From NCBI GenBank assembly GCA_020639255.1, contig JACKGZ010000001.1, positions 372,001-436,000 on the forward strand: DNA of 64,000 nucleotides, given 5' to 3'. The notes under the pieces were generated by a model. It had not been told where the DNA came from, searched no databases, and was given only the letters and a program-made list of their open reading frames with translations. Positions 44,715-54,525 of this stretch are shown one piece after another. A program made the position numbers and the translations under genes. Origin of the DNA: Phycisphaera sp. GTDB lineage: Bacteria; Planctomycetota; Phycisphaerae; Phycisphaerales; UBA1924. The first letter of the stretch is position 1. Every line of letters starts with the position of its first letter.

Positions 44715-45428
44715 ATGGCCGAACCGAGCAGAATCAAACTCCCCGACGACCCCGCCCCCGGCGGGTGGACGGCTCAGAAGCAGATCGACGCGATCAAACG
44801 CCGGATGATCCGCCAGGGCACGCTCGCCATCGGGATGCTTGAGGCCTCGCTGGACGCCCTCTGGTCGATCGACGCCGAGGTGGCGATGCACGTCCGCGAG
44901 CAGGACTCGGCGATCGACACCGAGGAGGTCCGGATCGAGGAGGAGTGCTACCAGATCCTGGCGCTCCAGCAGCCCGTCGCCCGGGATTTCCGTGTGCTGG
45001 CGTTCGTGCTCAAGGTCAACCACGACATCGAACGTGTCGCCGACCACGCCAGCAGCATCTCCAAGGTCGCCATGAAGCTGGCGGCCCTGCCTGTGGTGCC
45101 CAAGTTCCCAACGGGTCTGCGCGAACTGGGCGAGCGCGTGCCGGCGACCTGTCACAAGCTCCTGCGGGCGATGCTCGAAGAGGACGTCGCCTCGGCCCGT
45201 CAGATCGTGCTGGACGACAAGCTCCTGGACAACCTCGACAAGGGCTCATTCAGCGAGCTGACCAAGTCGCTCGCGCACAAGGGCGAGGATGACATCGCGG
45301 CCGGGCTTCTGCTCTACCGCGTCGGCCGCGAGCTCGAGCGTGTGGGCGACCTGATGAAGAACATCGCCGAGGACGTGGTGTACCTGGGCACCGGCGAGAT
45401 CGTGCGCCACGCGAAGCATCAGAAGTAA
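44715..45428 (+). CDS. phoU: Phosphate transport system regulator PhoU
   Basis: Cytoplasmic regulator of 237 aa with two PhoU three-helix bundles. Each has the metal-binding E-x-x-x-D-x-x-x-D-type pattern: H-D-I-E-R-V-A-D-H-A (about residue 105) and R-E-L-E-R-V-G-D-L-M-K-N-I-A-E-D (about 215). PhoU links the Pst phosphate transporter to the PhoR kinase; no pst gene is in the window. The start at 44715 gives the family length; the frame upstream to 44445 is antisense to the antiporter and rejected. Confidence 0.9.
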   Translation: MAEPSRIKLPDDPAPGGWTAQKQIDAIKRRMIRQGTLAIGMLEASLDALWSIDAEVAMHVREQDSAIDTEEVRIEEECYQILALQQPVARDFRVLAFVLKVNHDIERVADHASSISKVAMKLAALPVVPKFPTGLRELGERVPATCHKLLRAMLEEDVASARQIVLDDKLLDNLDKGSFSELTKSLAHKGEDDIAAGLLLYRVGRELERVGDLMKNIAEDVVYLGTGEIVRHAKHQK

Positions 45429-47214
<1,786 letters not shown>

Positions 47215-47614
47215 ATTGCCTATGCGTCCGGTGACAAGCACCGGTCAATTTCGAGATTTGAAACTGTATAAACCAACCCACCCCGGAGGGCAGATTGGCG
47301 GTCTGTCAACGATCACTCGTTGACACCCCCGGGTGGCTACCACGGAGGATTTGTTCTCCCTGCCGATCCGGACGGGGCCGGATGAACACTCAGCAGGGAA
47401 CGTCGGTCCTGTGAAAGACCAACGTAGCTTGCAAAAATGTTGGTCTCATGTCCGGCCAAGCAAGGCCGCGTCGTTCAACGCTGACATGATCCCCACATTC
47501 TCGCGGGCATTGATCACGACTTGTCAAAGAGGTGGACCGCTCTGAGCCATCAGGCCGATACAGTCTCAAGCCCGCTGTGGGCAGGAGACGAGTGTAGCGC
47601 GCACTCAAAGACGG
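47215..47614 (-). other. 16S rRNA leader region
   Basis: About 400 nt without a gene, between the 16S 5' end and the comF stop. It holds a promoter (47591-47618), a boxA-like element (47521-47531), and several short hairpins (for example CCGGTG-ACAAG-CACCGG near 47228) that could be RNase III or processing sites. The transcript leader would be about 370 nt. Confidence 0.6.
47521..47531 (-). promoter_or_regulatory. boxA-like antitermination element of the 16S leader
   Basis: Minus strand CTCTTTGACAA matches the NusB/NusE-binding boxA (TGCTCTTTAACA) at nearly every position. It sits about 55-60 nt after the predicted start site, where rRNA antitermination sites normally lie. Confidence 0.6.
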
Positions 47615-47618
47615 TCAA
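47591..47618 (-). promoter_or_regulatory. Predicted promoter of the 16S rRNA gene
   Basis: Minus strand -35 TTGACC (47613-47618), 16-nt spacer, -10 TACACT (47591-47596). The -35 box overlaps the stop codon region of comF. Transcription would start near 47584. Confidence 0.6.
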
Positions 47619-48520
47619 GCTGGGAGATCAAATTCTGATCGCCCCGGGCGGCTTCTCTCGCCCGTCACCGCTGCAACCACCGACCAAATCGGCACTTGCC
47701 GCCCCCATTCGGTGACCCGGATCGCCTTGCCACAGGCGCGTAAAGTCGCGCCGGTCGTCTTTACGTCATCCACCAGCACCACAAGGTCGGGCTGAGATCG
47801 GGGCCGAAACCCCGCCCGGATCCGGTTCTGGACGTTTCTGGCTCGCAAACTCGGGGCGATCCGCACCTGGGGCTTGCCGCCCCGGCGGCTCAGAATCCGA
47901 TCGATCGGCACACCCGAGACATCCCGGACCCCGCGAGTCAGGACCAGGCTGTGGTCGATTCCCCGGGTCATCCGCCGAAGCATGGGCATCGGGACGGGCA
48001 CCAGGAGGGCCCTTATCGGCTCGATGTCAGCCTCGGCGAGCATTGGGGTCAGCCGCTCGCCCATGAGGCGGCCCAGCAGCGTGCCCTGCCGGCGCCAGGC
48101 CTCGTACTTGGTCGCCAGGATCGCGTCCCGGAGCTCGCCCTCGAAGCGTCCGAGACGGATGAGCCGCTCCCACGGGTACCGCTCTGCTCTGCAGGTCGAG
48201 CACTTGCCGTCGTCCGGGGCGACCTCGCCTTCGCCGACGTCCCGCCCGCAGCGCGGGCAGGCGAAATCGATTGGCTCCGGGCTCCACCGGCCGTCCGTCC
48301 CGGTCAGAACCCGCGACCGTGTTCCCAGCAGTGCCGATTCAACATCTTCGATCCAGGTGGGTTTCCGTCCGTGCCCCATTGGTCGGGGCATCTGTCGTCT
48401 CTGTATCGAGCCGGGCTTGGGCTCGATGAAGCCGACCGCATCGCCTTCGGGCCTGACTGGAGGCCAGACGAATGGCAGTGTGTCTTGGGAGGTCTCGTCC
48501 TGGAAGTCGTGCTTGGGCAC
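47615..48520 (-). CDS. comF: ComF family protein
   Basis: Cytoplasmic protein of 301 aa. An N-terminal zinc-finger-like pair (C-P-R-C-G and C-S-T-C, about residues 88-110) is followed by a phosphoribosyltransferase fold with the PRPP loop L-V-V-L-V-D-D-V-K-T-T-G-A-T near residue 250. ComF proteins act with PriA and ComFA-like partners in natural competence; orthologues also occur in non-competent species. The N-terminal 80 residues are proline-rich and unusual. The 16S promoter starts at its stop, so the two genes are tightly packed. Confidence 0.85.
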   Translation of the reverse strand: MPKHDFQDETSQDTLPFVWPPVRPEGDAVGFIEPKPGSIQRRQMPRPMGHGRKPTWIEDVESALLGTRSRVLTGTDGRWSPEPIDFACPRCGRDVGEGEVAPDDGKCSTCRAERYPWERLIRLGRFEGELRDAILATKYEAWRRQGTLLGRLMGERLTPMLAEADIEPIRALLVPVPMPMLRRMTRGIDHSLVLTRGVRDVSGVPIDRILSRRGGKPQVRIAPSLRARNVQNRIRAGFRPRSQPDLVVLVDDVKTTGATLRACGKAIRVTEWGRQVPIWSVVAAVTGERSRPGRSEFDLPA

Positions 48521-48524
48521 GGGC

Positions 48525-49652
48525 TTAGCTTAGCGTTTGGCGCAGCAGCGTGGCCCGTGCGGCTTTGCGTTCGGATGGATCGAGCACCCGCCCGACCGCA
48601 TGCTGAAGGTGCGCCTGCTGGACCATCAGCAGCAGACGGTTCACCGTCGCGACGTCGGGGCCGTTCAGCAGCCCGAGCGTGACGCCGAGTCGGACTTCGC
48701 TGAGCTTGCTCATCGCCTCGTCGGCTGCGATCCGCCGGGCGTGTGTGAGCACACCGAGCGCCCGGTAGATCAGATCCTCGGTGAACTCGCGTCGCTGGGT
48801 CATCAGTTTTTCGCGGGCGCGACGTTCGTACTCGATCACCTTGGGCACGATCGTGCCTGCGAGCTCGGTCAGGATGAGCTCCTCGCTCTTGCCGAGCGTG
48901 GTCTGGTTGGAGAGCTGGTAGAAGTCGCCGTCGGCCTCGGAGCCCTCACCCCAGAAGCCGCGCAGCGCGAGCGACATGTCCGAGGCGGCTCGCTTGACGC
49001 GGTCGATCTCGCCCAGCACGCGCAGCGCCGGCAGGTGCATCATCACCGAGACGCGGACGCCCGTGCCGACGTTGGTGGGGCAGGCGGTCAGATACCCGAA
49101 CCGCGAGCTGAACGCGTACTCCAGCACGCTCTCGACCTGGTCGTCGACGGCGTTGATCTCCTCGAGCGCTTCACGCAGCATGAGCCCCGGACGCACCGCG
49201 CGGAGGCGGAGGTGGTCTTCTTCGTTGACCATGATCGTGACGGTTTCGCTGGGTGTCTGCACGATCACGGCGCGCGGGTCCGGGCCCTCGTTTGCCGAGG
49301 TTTTATGCCCCTTGGCGTGCTGCCGGCTGATGCACTGCCGCTCGCTGAGCGCGTCGCGTTCGTACTGGTCGATCGCGCTGACATCGAGCCAGCACGCACC
49401 GCCCGAGCCGAGGTCCTCCGAGACGATGCCCGCCTTCGTCAGGTTCTTGCGCACAAGGTTGAACACATCCCGACGCTCCTGCACGTCGGCCCGCCCGACA
49501 AACCGGAACCCCGCGATGTTGCGAGCCAGCCGCACCCGGCTTGAGAGCACGACGTCAGCGTGCTCGCCGCCGCCCGAGAGCCAGGCGGGCGTCTGCTCGA
49601 GGATCTGCTTCATCGCGGCACTCGATCGGGATGACGGATCTTCGGGCAGCAT
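48525..49652 (-). CDS. mcsB: Protein arginine kinase McsB
   Basis: Phosphagen-kinase-fold enzyme of 375 aa that phosphorylates arginine in proteins, marking them for ClpCP in Bacillus. S-S-R-V-R-L-A-R-N (about 38-46), N-E-E-D-H-L-R-L (143-150) and C-P-T-N-V-G-T-G with Cys191 match the arginine and ATP sites. The start overlaps the mcsA stop by one base (TGATG), so the pair is translationally coupled. No ctsR or clpC is next to it here, unlike in Firmicutes. Confidence 0.93.
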   Translation of the reverse strand: MLPEDPSSRSSAAMKQILEQTPAWLSGGGEHADVVLSSRVRLARNIAGFRFVGRADVQERRDVFNLVRKNLTKAGIVSEDLGSGGACWLDVSAIDQYERDALSERQCISRQHAKGHKTSANEGPDPRAVIVQTPSETVTIMVNEEDHLRLRAVRPGLMLREALEEINAVDDQVESVLEYAFSSRFGYLTACPTNVGTGVRVSVMMHLPALRVLGEIDRVKRAASDMSLALRGFWGEGSEADGDFYQLSNQTTLGKSEELILTELAGTIVPKVIEYERRAREKLMTQRREFTEDLIYRALGVLTHARRIAADEAMSKLSEVRLGVTLGLLNGPDVATVNRLLLMVQQAHLQHAVGRVLDPSERKAARATLLRQTLS

Positions 49653-50218
49653 CAGCCTTCGCCCTCGCCCGGGAGCTCATAGAGCGATTGGAGCTGCTCG
49701 ATCTGGTCGCGGATGAGCGCGGCCTGCTCGTAGCGTTCGCTCGTGAGCGCGACGTGGAGCTGATCGCGCAGGGCCGCCATCTTGCGGGCGCGTTCCTCGG
49801 CCCGGCCCAGCACTTCCATCAATGAACGCTTGTTCTCGGGTTCATTGGCGCACGAGATCGCACGCCTGGGCAGCTTGCCGACGTGATGCGTCGCGCCCTC
49901 CTGCGCCCGCGAGATCAGTGGGCCGAGCGTCTTCTCGAAGTGCGTGTAGCACGAGGCGCACCCGAGGCGTCCGGATTCGCGGAACTTGGCGAAGGTCATC
50001 CCGCAGCCGGGGCAGGGGCCCACGCCCGTCGAGGTGACGCGGACGACGGAGACCTGGTGCACGATTTCGGGCTCGCCGCCGGCGGGGTGCCCGATCAGGC
50101 CCTTGGCCTTGGGGCAGTTGGCGCAGAAATGGTGCTCGACGAACTCGCCGGTGACCGGATCCTTGAACATCTCGTGGGTGACGGGGTCCTCCCCGCATCC
50201 ATCGCAGTAGTTTGCCAT
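49652..50218 (-). CDS. mcsA: McsA-type activator with zinc fingers and UVR motif
   Basis: Protein of 188 aa with four metal-binding pairs: C-D-G-C, C-A-N-C, C-P-G-C and C-A-S-C, then a C-terminal UVR motif (L-R-D-Q-L-H-V-A-L-T-S-E-R-Y-E-Q-A-A-L-I-R-D-Q-I). This is the layout of McsA, which activates McsB. Start at 50218 with AGGA 5 nt upstream. It is followed by mcsB with a one-base overlap. A terminator-like hairpin and TACAAT lie just upstream, so it likely has its own promoter. Confidence 0.9.
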   Translation of the reverse strand: MANYCDGCGEDPVTHEMFKDPVTGEFVEHHFCANCPKAKGLIGHPAGGEPEIVHQVSVVRVTSTGVGPCPGCGMTFAKFRESGRLGCASCYTHFEKTLGPLISRAQEGATHHVGKLPRRAISCANEPENKRSLMEVLGRAEERARKMAALRDQLHVALTSERYEQAALIRDQIEQLQSLYELPGEGEG

Positions 50219-50254
50219 CGCGTCCTGCTCCGCGGCCTCTTCGCCGCGACCCCA

Positions 50255-50286
50255 TTGTAAACAAACCGCCGAGGTCATCGGCGGTT
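50255..50286 (-). terminator. Rho-independent terminator after rpmB
   Basis: Minus strand AACCGCCGA/TCGGCGGTT stem with a 5-nt loop, then TTGTTTAC. It lies 62 nt after the rpmB stop and overlaps the -10 region (TACAAT, 50254-50259) of a possible mcsA promoter. Confidence 0.7.
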
Positions 50287-50347
50287 CGGGTCGAATGAGG
50301 CTTGTTTGAGCGGGAAATCGTCCGCCCGGGTGGGGCGGATCGGGCGG

Positions 50348-50626
50348 TCAGTGGCCCGCGGCTTCCTTCTGCTGGCGGGTGTAGCCGTACTTCCGCTTGA
50401 GCGGCTTGACGACCAGGCCCATGCGGACGGCCTTGGCCGAGACGGTGACCCGCTGGGGGGTGCCGTCGATGAGGGCCGTGACGCGCTGGAGGTTGGGACG
50501 GAAGGCCCGGCGGCTGATGCCGGTGGTTTTGAGGCCGAAGCCGCCCTTGGTGATCTTCTGACCCGAGTAGGCGCGGGTCTTTCCAAAGGTCGTCTTCTTG
50601 CCGGTGAAGTGGCACTCGTAAGGCAT
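50348..50626 (-). CDS. rpmB: 50S ribosomal protein L28
   Basis: Ribosomal protein of 92 aa. It begins with the family pattern C-x-x-T-G-K-K-T and has R-R-A-F-R-P-N-L-Q-R-V, the usual L28 core, then a basic tail ending in Q-Q-K-E-A-A-G-H. Start at 50626 gives the family length. A promoter (TTGAAT, 16 nt, TACACT) is 76 nt upstream, and a terminator follows, so it is a single-gene unit. Confidence 0.95.
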   Translation of the reverse strand: MPYECHFTGKKTTFGKTRAYSGQKITKGGFGLKTTGISRRAFRPNLQRVTALIDGTPQRVTVSAKAVRMGLVVKPLKRKYGYTRQQKEAAGH

Positions 50627-50701
50627 CGCAGAGCTCCGGGTCTCTTTGTTCGGACAATGTTCGCTATGAGCCGACACCACCGGACGGGCTCATGGGCAGC
50701 A

Positions 50702-50729
50702 AGTGTAGCGCCTAGAAGGGGATATTCAA
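50702..50729 (-). promoter_or_regulatory. Predicted promoter of rpmB
   Basis: Minus strand -35 TTGAAT (50724-50729), 16-nt spacer, -10 TACACT (50702-50707). The same -10 hexamer and spacer length occur at the 16S promoter. Confidence 0.5.
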
Positions 50730-50775
50730 CAGCCCTGGGATACCGATCGGAAAGACTCGATGTGGCCGAGCCACT

Positions 50776-51588
50776 TTACCGATCCCGGCCATCGTCGAAC
50801 GCCTTCCATGCGTCAGCCAGCCGAACGATCCAGATTCGATCTCGCGCAGATGTGTAAACGATCGCGTGCATCCCATCGGACGAGAGCAATGTGTTGACCG
50901 AATAGTACGGCTTGGTTGTCTCAAGCTCGAAAACCGCCAGCCGGAGGTCATCTGTGGACAAATCCCGCAAGACAAGCCGCAGCGGCCCATTGAACTGTGA
51001 CACGTCCCCCCAAATATCCGTGGTCTGGTTTATACGTTTGCCGAGCAACTGGTAGTAGAACGCATCGTGTGCCGGTACCGCGTACCGGTACACGGGGCGA
51101 TCGCCCTTGCCAACCGATTCATCCTTGGGCCACCAACTAGGAACTGCTTCATTCAGTTGCGATGACAGCCTGTGACGACGCGCCGGTCGTGGGTCCGCAA
51201 TGAGATAGAGCAAGTGGCCCTCTTTATCGACGTCCCAGGCTGGCTCATTCACGACTTCGGCGGCACCGCCACCAGGCTGGAGTCGCCAGACGTTTTTGAA
51301 AGCGATGTCCGTCCAATCGTTCTCTTGAACAAGCTCTTCAGTGAGACTCTGTTGGTCGATAGTCGTGACGAGCACGCTGTCATCGCTTGAAAGCTGCAAG
51401 CCGATATGCGTGAGGTCCGACTCGTGAATGGGTATGGAGTATTCTCGTATTTCAGTGCGGTAGATGATCAGGTCTTCGTCGATCGTGAAGTCATCGTCTC
51501 GAGTTGGAGCGGTTGCGAATGCCGCAATGCTTGCAGCAACAGCAGTTGCTCCGCACGCGATGATCGCCGCCCATAGAGCTCTTTTCAT
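50776..51588 (-). CDS. Exported hypothetical protein, AT-richer than neighbours
   Basis: Predicted exported protein of 270 aa with an N-terminal membrane/signal segment (A-L-W-A-A-I-I-A-C-G-A-T-A-V-A-A-S-I-A-A-F). The rest is beta-rich with repeated W-D-V-D-K-E-G-H-L-L-Y, S-D-G-M-H-A-I-V-Y and D-R-I-W-I-V-R-L stretches that suggest a beta-propeller-like body. GC content is lower than flanking genes, hinting at transfer or relaxed constraint. I do not recognise the family. Stand-alone, convergent with nothing and downstream of the DegT gene on the same strand. Confidence 0.6.
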   Translation of the reverse strand: MKRALWAAIIACGATAVAASIAAFATAPTRDDDFTIDEDLIIYRTEIREYSIPIHESDLTHIGLQLSSDDSVLVTTIDQQSLTEELVQENDWTDIAFKNVWRLQPGGGAAEVVNEPAWDVDKEGHLLYLIADPRPARRHRLSSQLNEAVPSWWPKDESVGKGDRPVYRYAVPAHDAFYYQLLGKRINQTTDIWGDVSQFNGPLRLVLRDLSTDDLRLAVFELETTKPYYSVNTLLSSDGMHAIVYTSARDRIWIVRLADAWKAFDDGRDR

Positions 51589-51675
51589 TGCAATACACTA
51601 AGGAATATGCAGATGTGTGGTCAATAGCGGCTTTGACCGCCGGTGCGTGCAAATCCTGAGATTGAAAGCACTTGC

Positions 51676-52848
51676 CTAGCTCCGGCTCAGATTCTGCCTG
51701 CTGATCATGACCTCGAGCGTCTGGGCGATCAGGTCGATCTCGCGCTCGGTCAGGTCGTTGTAGAAGGGCAGGGCGATCGTGCGGTTGCTGATGCTCTCGG
51801 CGATCGGGAAGTCGCCAGGCTTGAAGCCGAATCTCTCGCGGTAGGCCGGCTGGAGGTGGATGCAGGGGAAGTAGGTCGCGCTGCCCACGTCGTGCATCCG
51901 CAGGCCCTCGACGATGCGGTCGCGGTCTTCAACGGTGTAGTCGGTCGTCAGGCGGACGACGAAGACGAACCAGGTCATCGTGGATTCGGGCTCGATGGTG
52001 GGCAGGACGAGCGATTCGATGCCGCTGAGGCGCTGGATGTAGAGCCGAGCGACGCGCTCGCGTTTCTGCATCATCTCGTCGAATCGGCGCATCTGCGCGA
52101 GCCCGAGGGCGGCGGACATCTCGTCCATCCGATAGTTGTACCCGACACGCGGGTGCTGGAGCCACGAGCCGAGCTTCTGGCCTTCGCTCGCGCTATCCGG
52201 GAAGACGTCGCGTCCTTGGTTGCGGAGCGACTTGCACATGTCGGCGAGGTATGAGTCGTCGGTGACGATCATGCCGCCCTCGCCCGTGGTGATCTGCTTG
52301 TTGGGATAGAACCCAAAGACGCCCGCGCGACCGAAGCTGCCGCAGGGGCGTCCCTTGTGCGAGGTGCCGAGGGCCTCGCAGGAGTCCTCGATCATGGGGA
52401 TCTCGTGCTTGGCGGCGATCTGCGCGTAGGCGTCCATGTGCGCCGGGTTGCCGAAGGCCTCGACGCCCACGATCGCGCGTGTGCGGGGCGAGATCGCGTG
52501 TTCGAGCTGGTCCGGGTCCATGTTGAGCGTGCGCGGGCAGACGTCGACGAAAACGGGGCGTGCGCCGACGTAGAGGATCGGGTTCGCCGATGCGATGAAG
52601 CTGAGGGGGGTGGTGATGACTTCGTCGCCCAGCCCGATCCCGAGGGCCTGCATCAGGAGGTGGAGCCCGCAGGTGCCCGAGCTGACGGCTATGCCGTGCG
52701 TGCACCCGGCGCGGGTCGCGACGAGCTTCTCGAAGCGTTCGGTCATCGGGCCGATCGCCAGGCGGCCGCTGCGAAGGACTTCCCCGACCATCTCGAGTTC
52801 GAGCGGTCCGACATCGGGCTTACTCAGGGGTATGGCATCTGGGCCCAT
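51676..52848 (-). CDS. DegT/DnrJ/EryC1-type sugar aminotransferase
   Basis: PLP enzyme of 390 aa. The internal aldimine Lys184 lies in F-G-F-Y-P-N-K-Q-I-T-T-G-E-G-G, the family hallmark, and Asp155 in E-D-S-C-E-A-L-G binds the pyridine. These enzymes make amino sugars for lipopolysaccharide O-antigen, capsule or glycoprotein. The only envelope partner in the window is kdsA. The ATG at 52848 overlaps the end of the upstream HEAT-repeat gene by 25 nt; a second in-frame ATG at 52791 would remove the overlap but delete the N-terminal strand. Confidence 0.9.
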   Translation of the reverse strand: MGPDAIPLSKPDVGPLELEMVGEVLRSGRLAIGPMTERFEKLVATRAGCTHGIAVSSGTCGLHLLMQALGIGLGDEVITTPLSFIASANPILYVGARPVFVDVCPRTLNMDPDQLEHAISPRTRAIVGVEAFGNPAHMDAYAQIAAKHEIPMIEDSCEALGTSHKGRPCGSFGRAGVFGFYPNKQITTGEGGMIVTDDSYLADMCKSLRNQGRDVFPDSASEGQKLGSWLQHPRVGYNYRMDEMSAALGLAQMRRFDEMMQKRERVARLYIQRLSGIESLVLPTIEPESTMTWFVFVVRLTTDYTVEDRDRIVEGLRMHDVGSATYFPCIHLQPAYRERFGFKPGDFPIAESISNRTIALPFYNDLTEREIDLIAQTLEVMISRQNLSRS

Positions 52849-54443
52849 TGCATGAGGCTATCGGCCTGTTCGAGTTCCAGGCTCAAGTCGCCGTCGTAGA
52901 CGGGTGAGAGCACCGGGAGATAGGCCATGGCCTCCGAGGTCTGGTCTCGCAGCACAAGGGCGAGCCAGGCTGCCTCGGCCCGGATCGCGCCGCTGAAGGC
53001 ATCCGGGCTGTCCGTGATCAGTTCGAGCCTTTCGGCCAGCGCGGAGCGCTCGATGGAGCGTGCGCCCTCGGTCTCGCGCTCGGCGAGCCAGAGCGATCGC
53101 AGCAGACCGAGCGAGGATCCCTCGCGGCACGAGGGCGACCAGACGCCCGACAGCACGAGACACCGAGCGACCACGCTTTCGGGATTGGCCCGTCCGATCG
53201 CGACCTGCGCCGAGATCGGGTCGATCGCGGCCAGATCGCGGGCCAGCGCCATGACATGCTCGGATTCGAAGGTTGCGTTCCCGGCGCGATCAATGAGAGA
53301 CACGATCACCGGCGCGCGGTCGTGCTCGTTCAGGCCGAGGATGGCCTCTGTGCAGAGCCGTCTGGCCGCCGGTCCGCCGGTCATCGCTACATCCACAATC
53401 GCAGGCCCTGCGGGCCGGTTCGCGCTCAGTGCCTCGATGGCTCGGCTGACGGACGAGACGAACTCGGTCGAGTCGGGCTCGGTGCGGTGGGGGAGGTCGG
53501 CTAACCAGCCGGGGACAGGTTCGTTGTGCGCCGATAGTGACAACGCGGCATCCAGAGCCCAGCTTGCGAGTTTGACCGCATCATCTGGGTGCGAGGATTC
53601 GCAGAGTCGGTGCCAGTGATTTTGCGCGCGTTCGGGGGCCGCGATGAGCGCGGTTCGAAGGGCCTCCTCAACGACGAGCCGGTGTTCCGGCTTGTTGCCT
53701 TTGGCGCAGGCGCCCACGAGCGCCAGGCACCAATCCGCCGTCGCATCGGTCGGCGCGCGTCGGGCGTCGGTAAGGGTTGAGATCACCGTCGAGATGCGCC
53801 CATCGGCGGCATCACGGACGCTCTTGCGGATGATCGAGGTCGCGTGGTCCTGCGCGATCGCAACGGATCGGACCCGGGGCGCATCGGTCACGATCGCCAG
53901 AGCCGCGAGCAGACGCACGTGTTCGTCGGTCGCCCCGATCATCGGGAGCCAGAGCGCCGGTTTCGTGCGTTCCCCGGTGGCTCGCATCGCAATCAGCGCC
54001 TCGGCACGTTCGATCGGTTCGGCGCTCGAATCCATCGCGATCGACCGGAGCGTGGGGAGCCCGATCAGGCCTTGCTCAGACGCACGCCGCACGAGTTCGG
54101 CGCGTGCCTCGCCGGGCAGGTGACGCATCTGGTAGCTGTCGAGTTCGTACTCGGGTGCGATCTCGGCGAGGCCCATGAGACCTTCGAATGCGATCGCGGG
54201 TGAGGGGTCGCGGGAAGCCCGGCGGAGCACCTGAAACGCTGCGGGCGTGGTGCGCGAGCGGATCCAGCTGACGCTCTCAAAGCGGGTCTGTTCATCGGCC
54301 GCGTCGTAGGTCTCGCGCATGACGTCGATCATCCCGCCGCTGGAAGGTGCGGCGATGACATTCTGCGCGCGCACACTCCCCGCGAGTGTGATCAGCAGAG
54401 CCGACAGGATGACGCGATGAGTCCCCACCTCATGGGATGTCAC
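52824..54443 (-). CDS. Exported HEAT-repeat-like protein
   Basis: Predicted exported protein of 539 aa with an N-terminal signal peptide (V-I-L-S-A-L-L-I-T-L-A-G-S-V-R-A-Q). The mature chain is helical, with repeats of about 30-40 residues such as F-E-G-L-M-G-L-A-E-I-A-P and E-R-A-E-A-L-I-A-M-R, as in HEAT or armadillo solenoids. No catalytic residue. It is upstream of, and overlaps, the aminotransferase gene, so they may be co-transcribed. Function unknown; it is a second exported solenoid in this window beside that at 15004. Confidence 0.6.
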   Translation of the reverse strand: MTSHEVGTHRVILSALLITLAGSVRAQNVIAAPSSGGMIDVMRETYDAADEQTRFESVSWIRSRTTPAAFQVLRRASRDPSPAIAFEGLMGLAEIAPEYELDSYQMRHLPGEARAELVRRASEQGLIGLPTLRSIAMDSSAEPIERAEALIAMRATGERTKPALWLPMIGATDEHVRLLAALAIVTDAPRVRSVAIAQDHATSIIRKSVRDAADGRISTVISTLTDARRAPTDATADWCLALVGACAKGNKPEHRLVVEEALRTALIAAPERAQNHWHRLCESSHPDDAVKLASWALDAALSLSAHNEPVPGWLADLPHRTEPDSTEFVSSVSRAIEALSANRPAGPAIVDVAMTGGPAARRLCTEAILGLNEHDRAPVIVSLIDRAGNATFESEHVMALARDLAAIDPISAQVAIGRANPESVVARCLVLSGVWSPSCREGSSLGLLRSLWLAERETEGARSIERSALAERLELITDSPDAFSGAIRAEAAWLALVLRDQTSEAMAYLPVLSPVYDGDLSLELEQADSLMQWAQMPYP

Positions 54444-54525
54444 AAACGCGGGCGGGGTTGGCCACCCACCCGCGCTGAATCAGTGGGAAAGTCGCCGGTT
54501 GTCGGACGCTCGCGGAGTCCGAGAA

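Noticed and set aside
47221..47340. TTGACA at 47305-47310 as a second 16S promoter
   Set aside because: No -10 box at 16-18 nt; the TTGACA at 47522-47527 is better explained as part of boxA.
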